Assembly: GCA_003455945.1 (NCBI GenBank)
Contig: DMPQ01000091.1
Location: 10,963 to 17,775 of the forward strand
Length of the DNA stretch: 6,813 bases
DNA from: Planctomycetaceae bacterium
GTDB lineage: Bacteria; Planctomycetota; Planctomycetia; Pirellulales; Pirellulaceae
Direction of reading: 5' to 3'
The position numbers were made by a program, and so were the translations under genes. The notes beneath the pieces were generated by a model. That model was not told the origin of the DNA and made no database searches. It worked only from the letters and a program-made list of their open reading frames with translations. This document shows, piece by piece, positions 6,783 to 6,813 of this stretch. The first letter of the stretch is position 1. Each line of letters starts with the position of its first letter.

Positions 6783-6813
6783 GGCGCGGAGGCCGTAGTG
6801 CGACCGACCCCGG

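Noticed and set aside
6783..6813. Possible terminator or next gene after the lipoate-family gene
   Set aside because: Only 31 bases remain. I see no stem followed by a T-run and no start signal.

Overview
The window is a high-GC stretch of bacterial chromosome, most likely from the phylum Planctomycetota (PVC group). The main reason is the partial gene on the minus strand. It encodes a secreted protein that joins a ThuA-type domain, an F5/8 type C (discoidin-like) domain, a PVC-type membrane-bound dehydrogenase domain and HEAT-like repeats. That architecture is characteristic of planctomycetes and their relatives. Weak or absent Shine-Dalgarno sequences in front of two of the three genes fit the same picture. 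I cannot assign a genus.

Layout: (1) Positions 1-3588 are one continuous minus-strand reading frame of 1196 codons. It starts at 3588 and is still open at position 1, so its C-terminus lies outside the window. (2) Positions 3589-4122 are a roughly 530-base divergent intergenic region. It holds a G-rich tract, a short repeat/palindrome cluster near 3720-3795 that may belong to a dispersed repeat family, and a leader with two mutually exclusive 7-bp stems in front of the next gene. One of these stems contains the ribosome binding site. (3) Positions 4123-5904 (+) encode an unrecognised 593-residue soluble protein with a Cys-x-Cys-Pro-x-x-Cys cluster. (4) Positions about 5955-6782 (+) encode a lipoate/octanoate transferase-ligase of the BPL/LPL catalytic family. 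The last 31 bases hold nothing I can call.

The two plus-strand genes are close together (about 50 bases with the start used here) and could be one transcript. The minus-strand gene diverges from them. The large secreted protein probably belongs to exported carbohydrate or sugar-derivative metabolism. The lipoate-family enzyme acts in the cytoplasm on the lipoyl domains of 2-oxoacid dehydrogenases or GcvH. No single pathway visibly unites the three genes, and I see no mobile element, CRISPR array, tRNA or rRNA. The most unusual composition signal is a strong excess of the palindrome CGATCG across the window.
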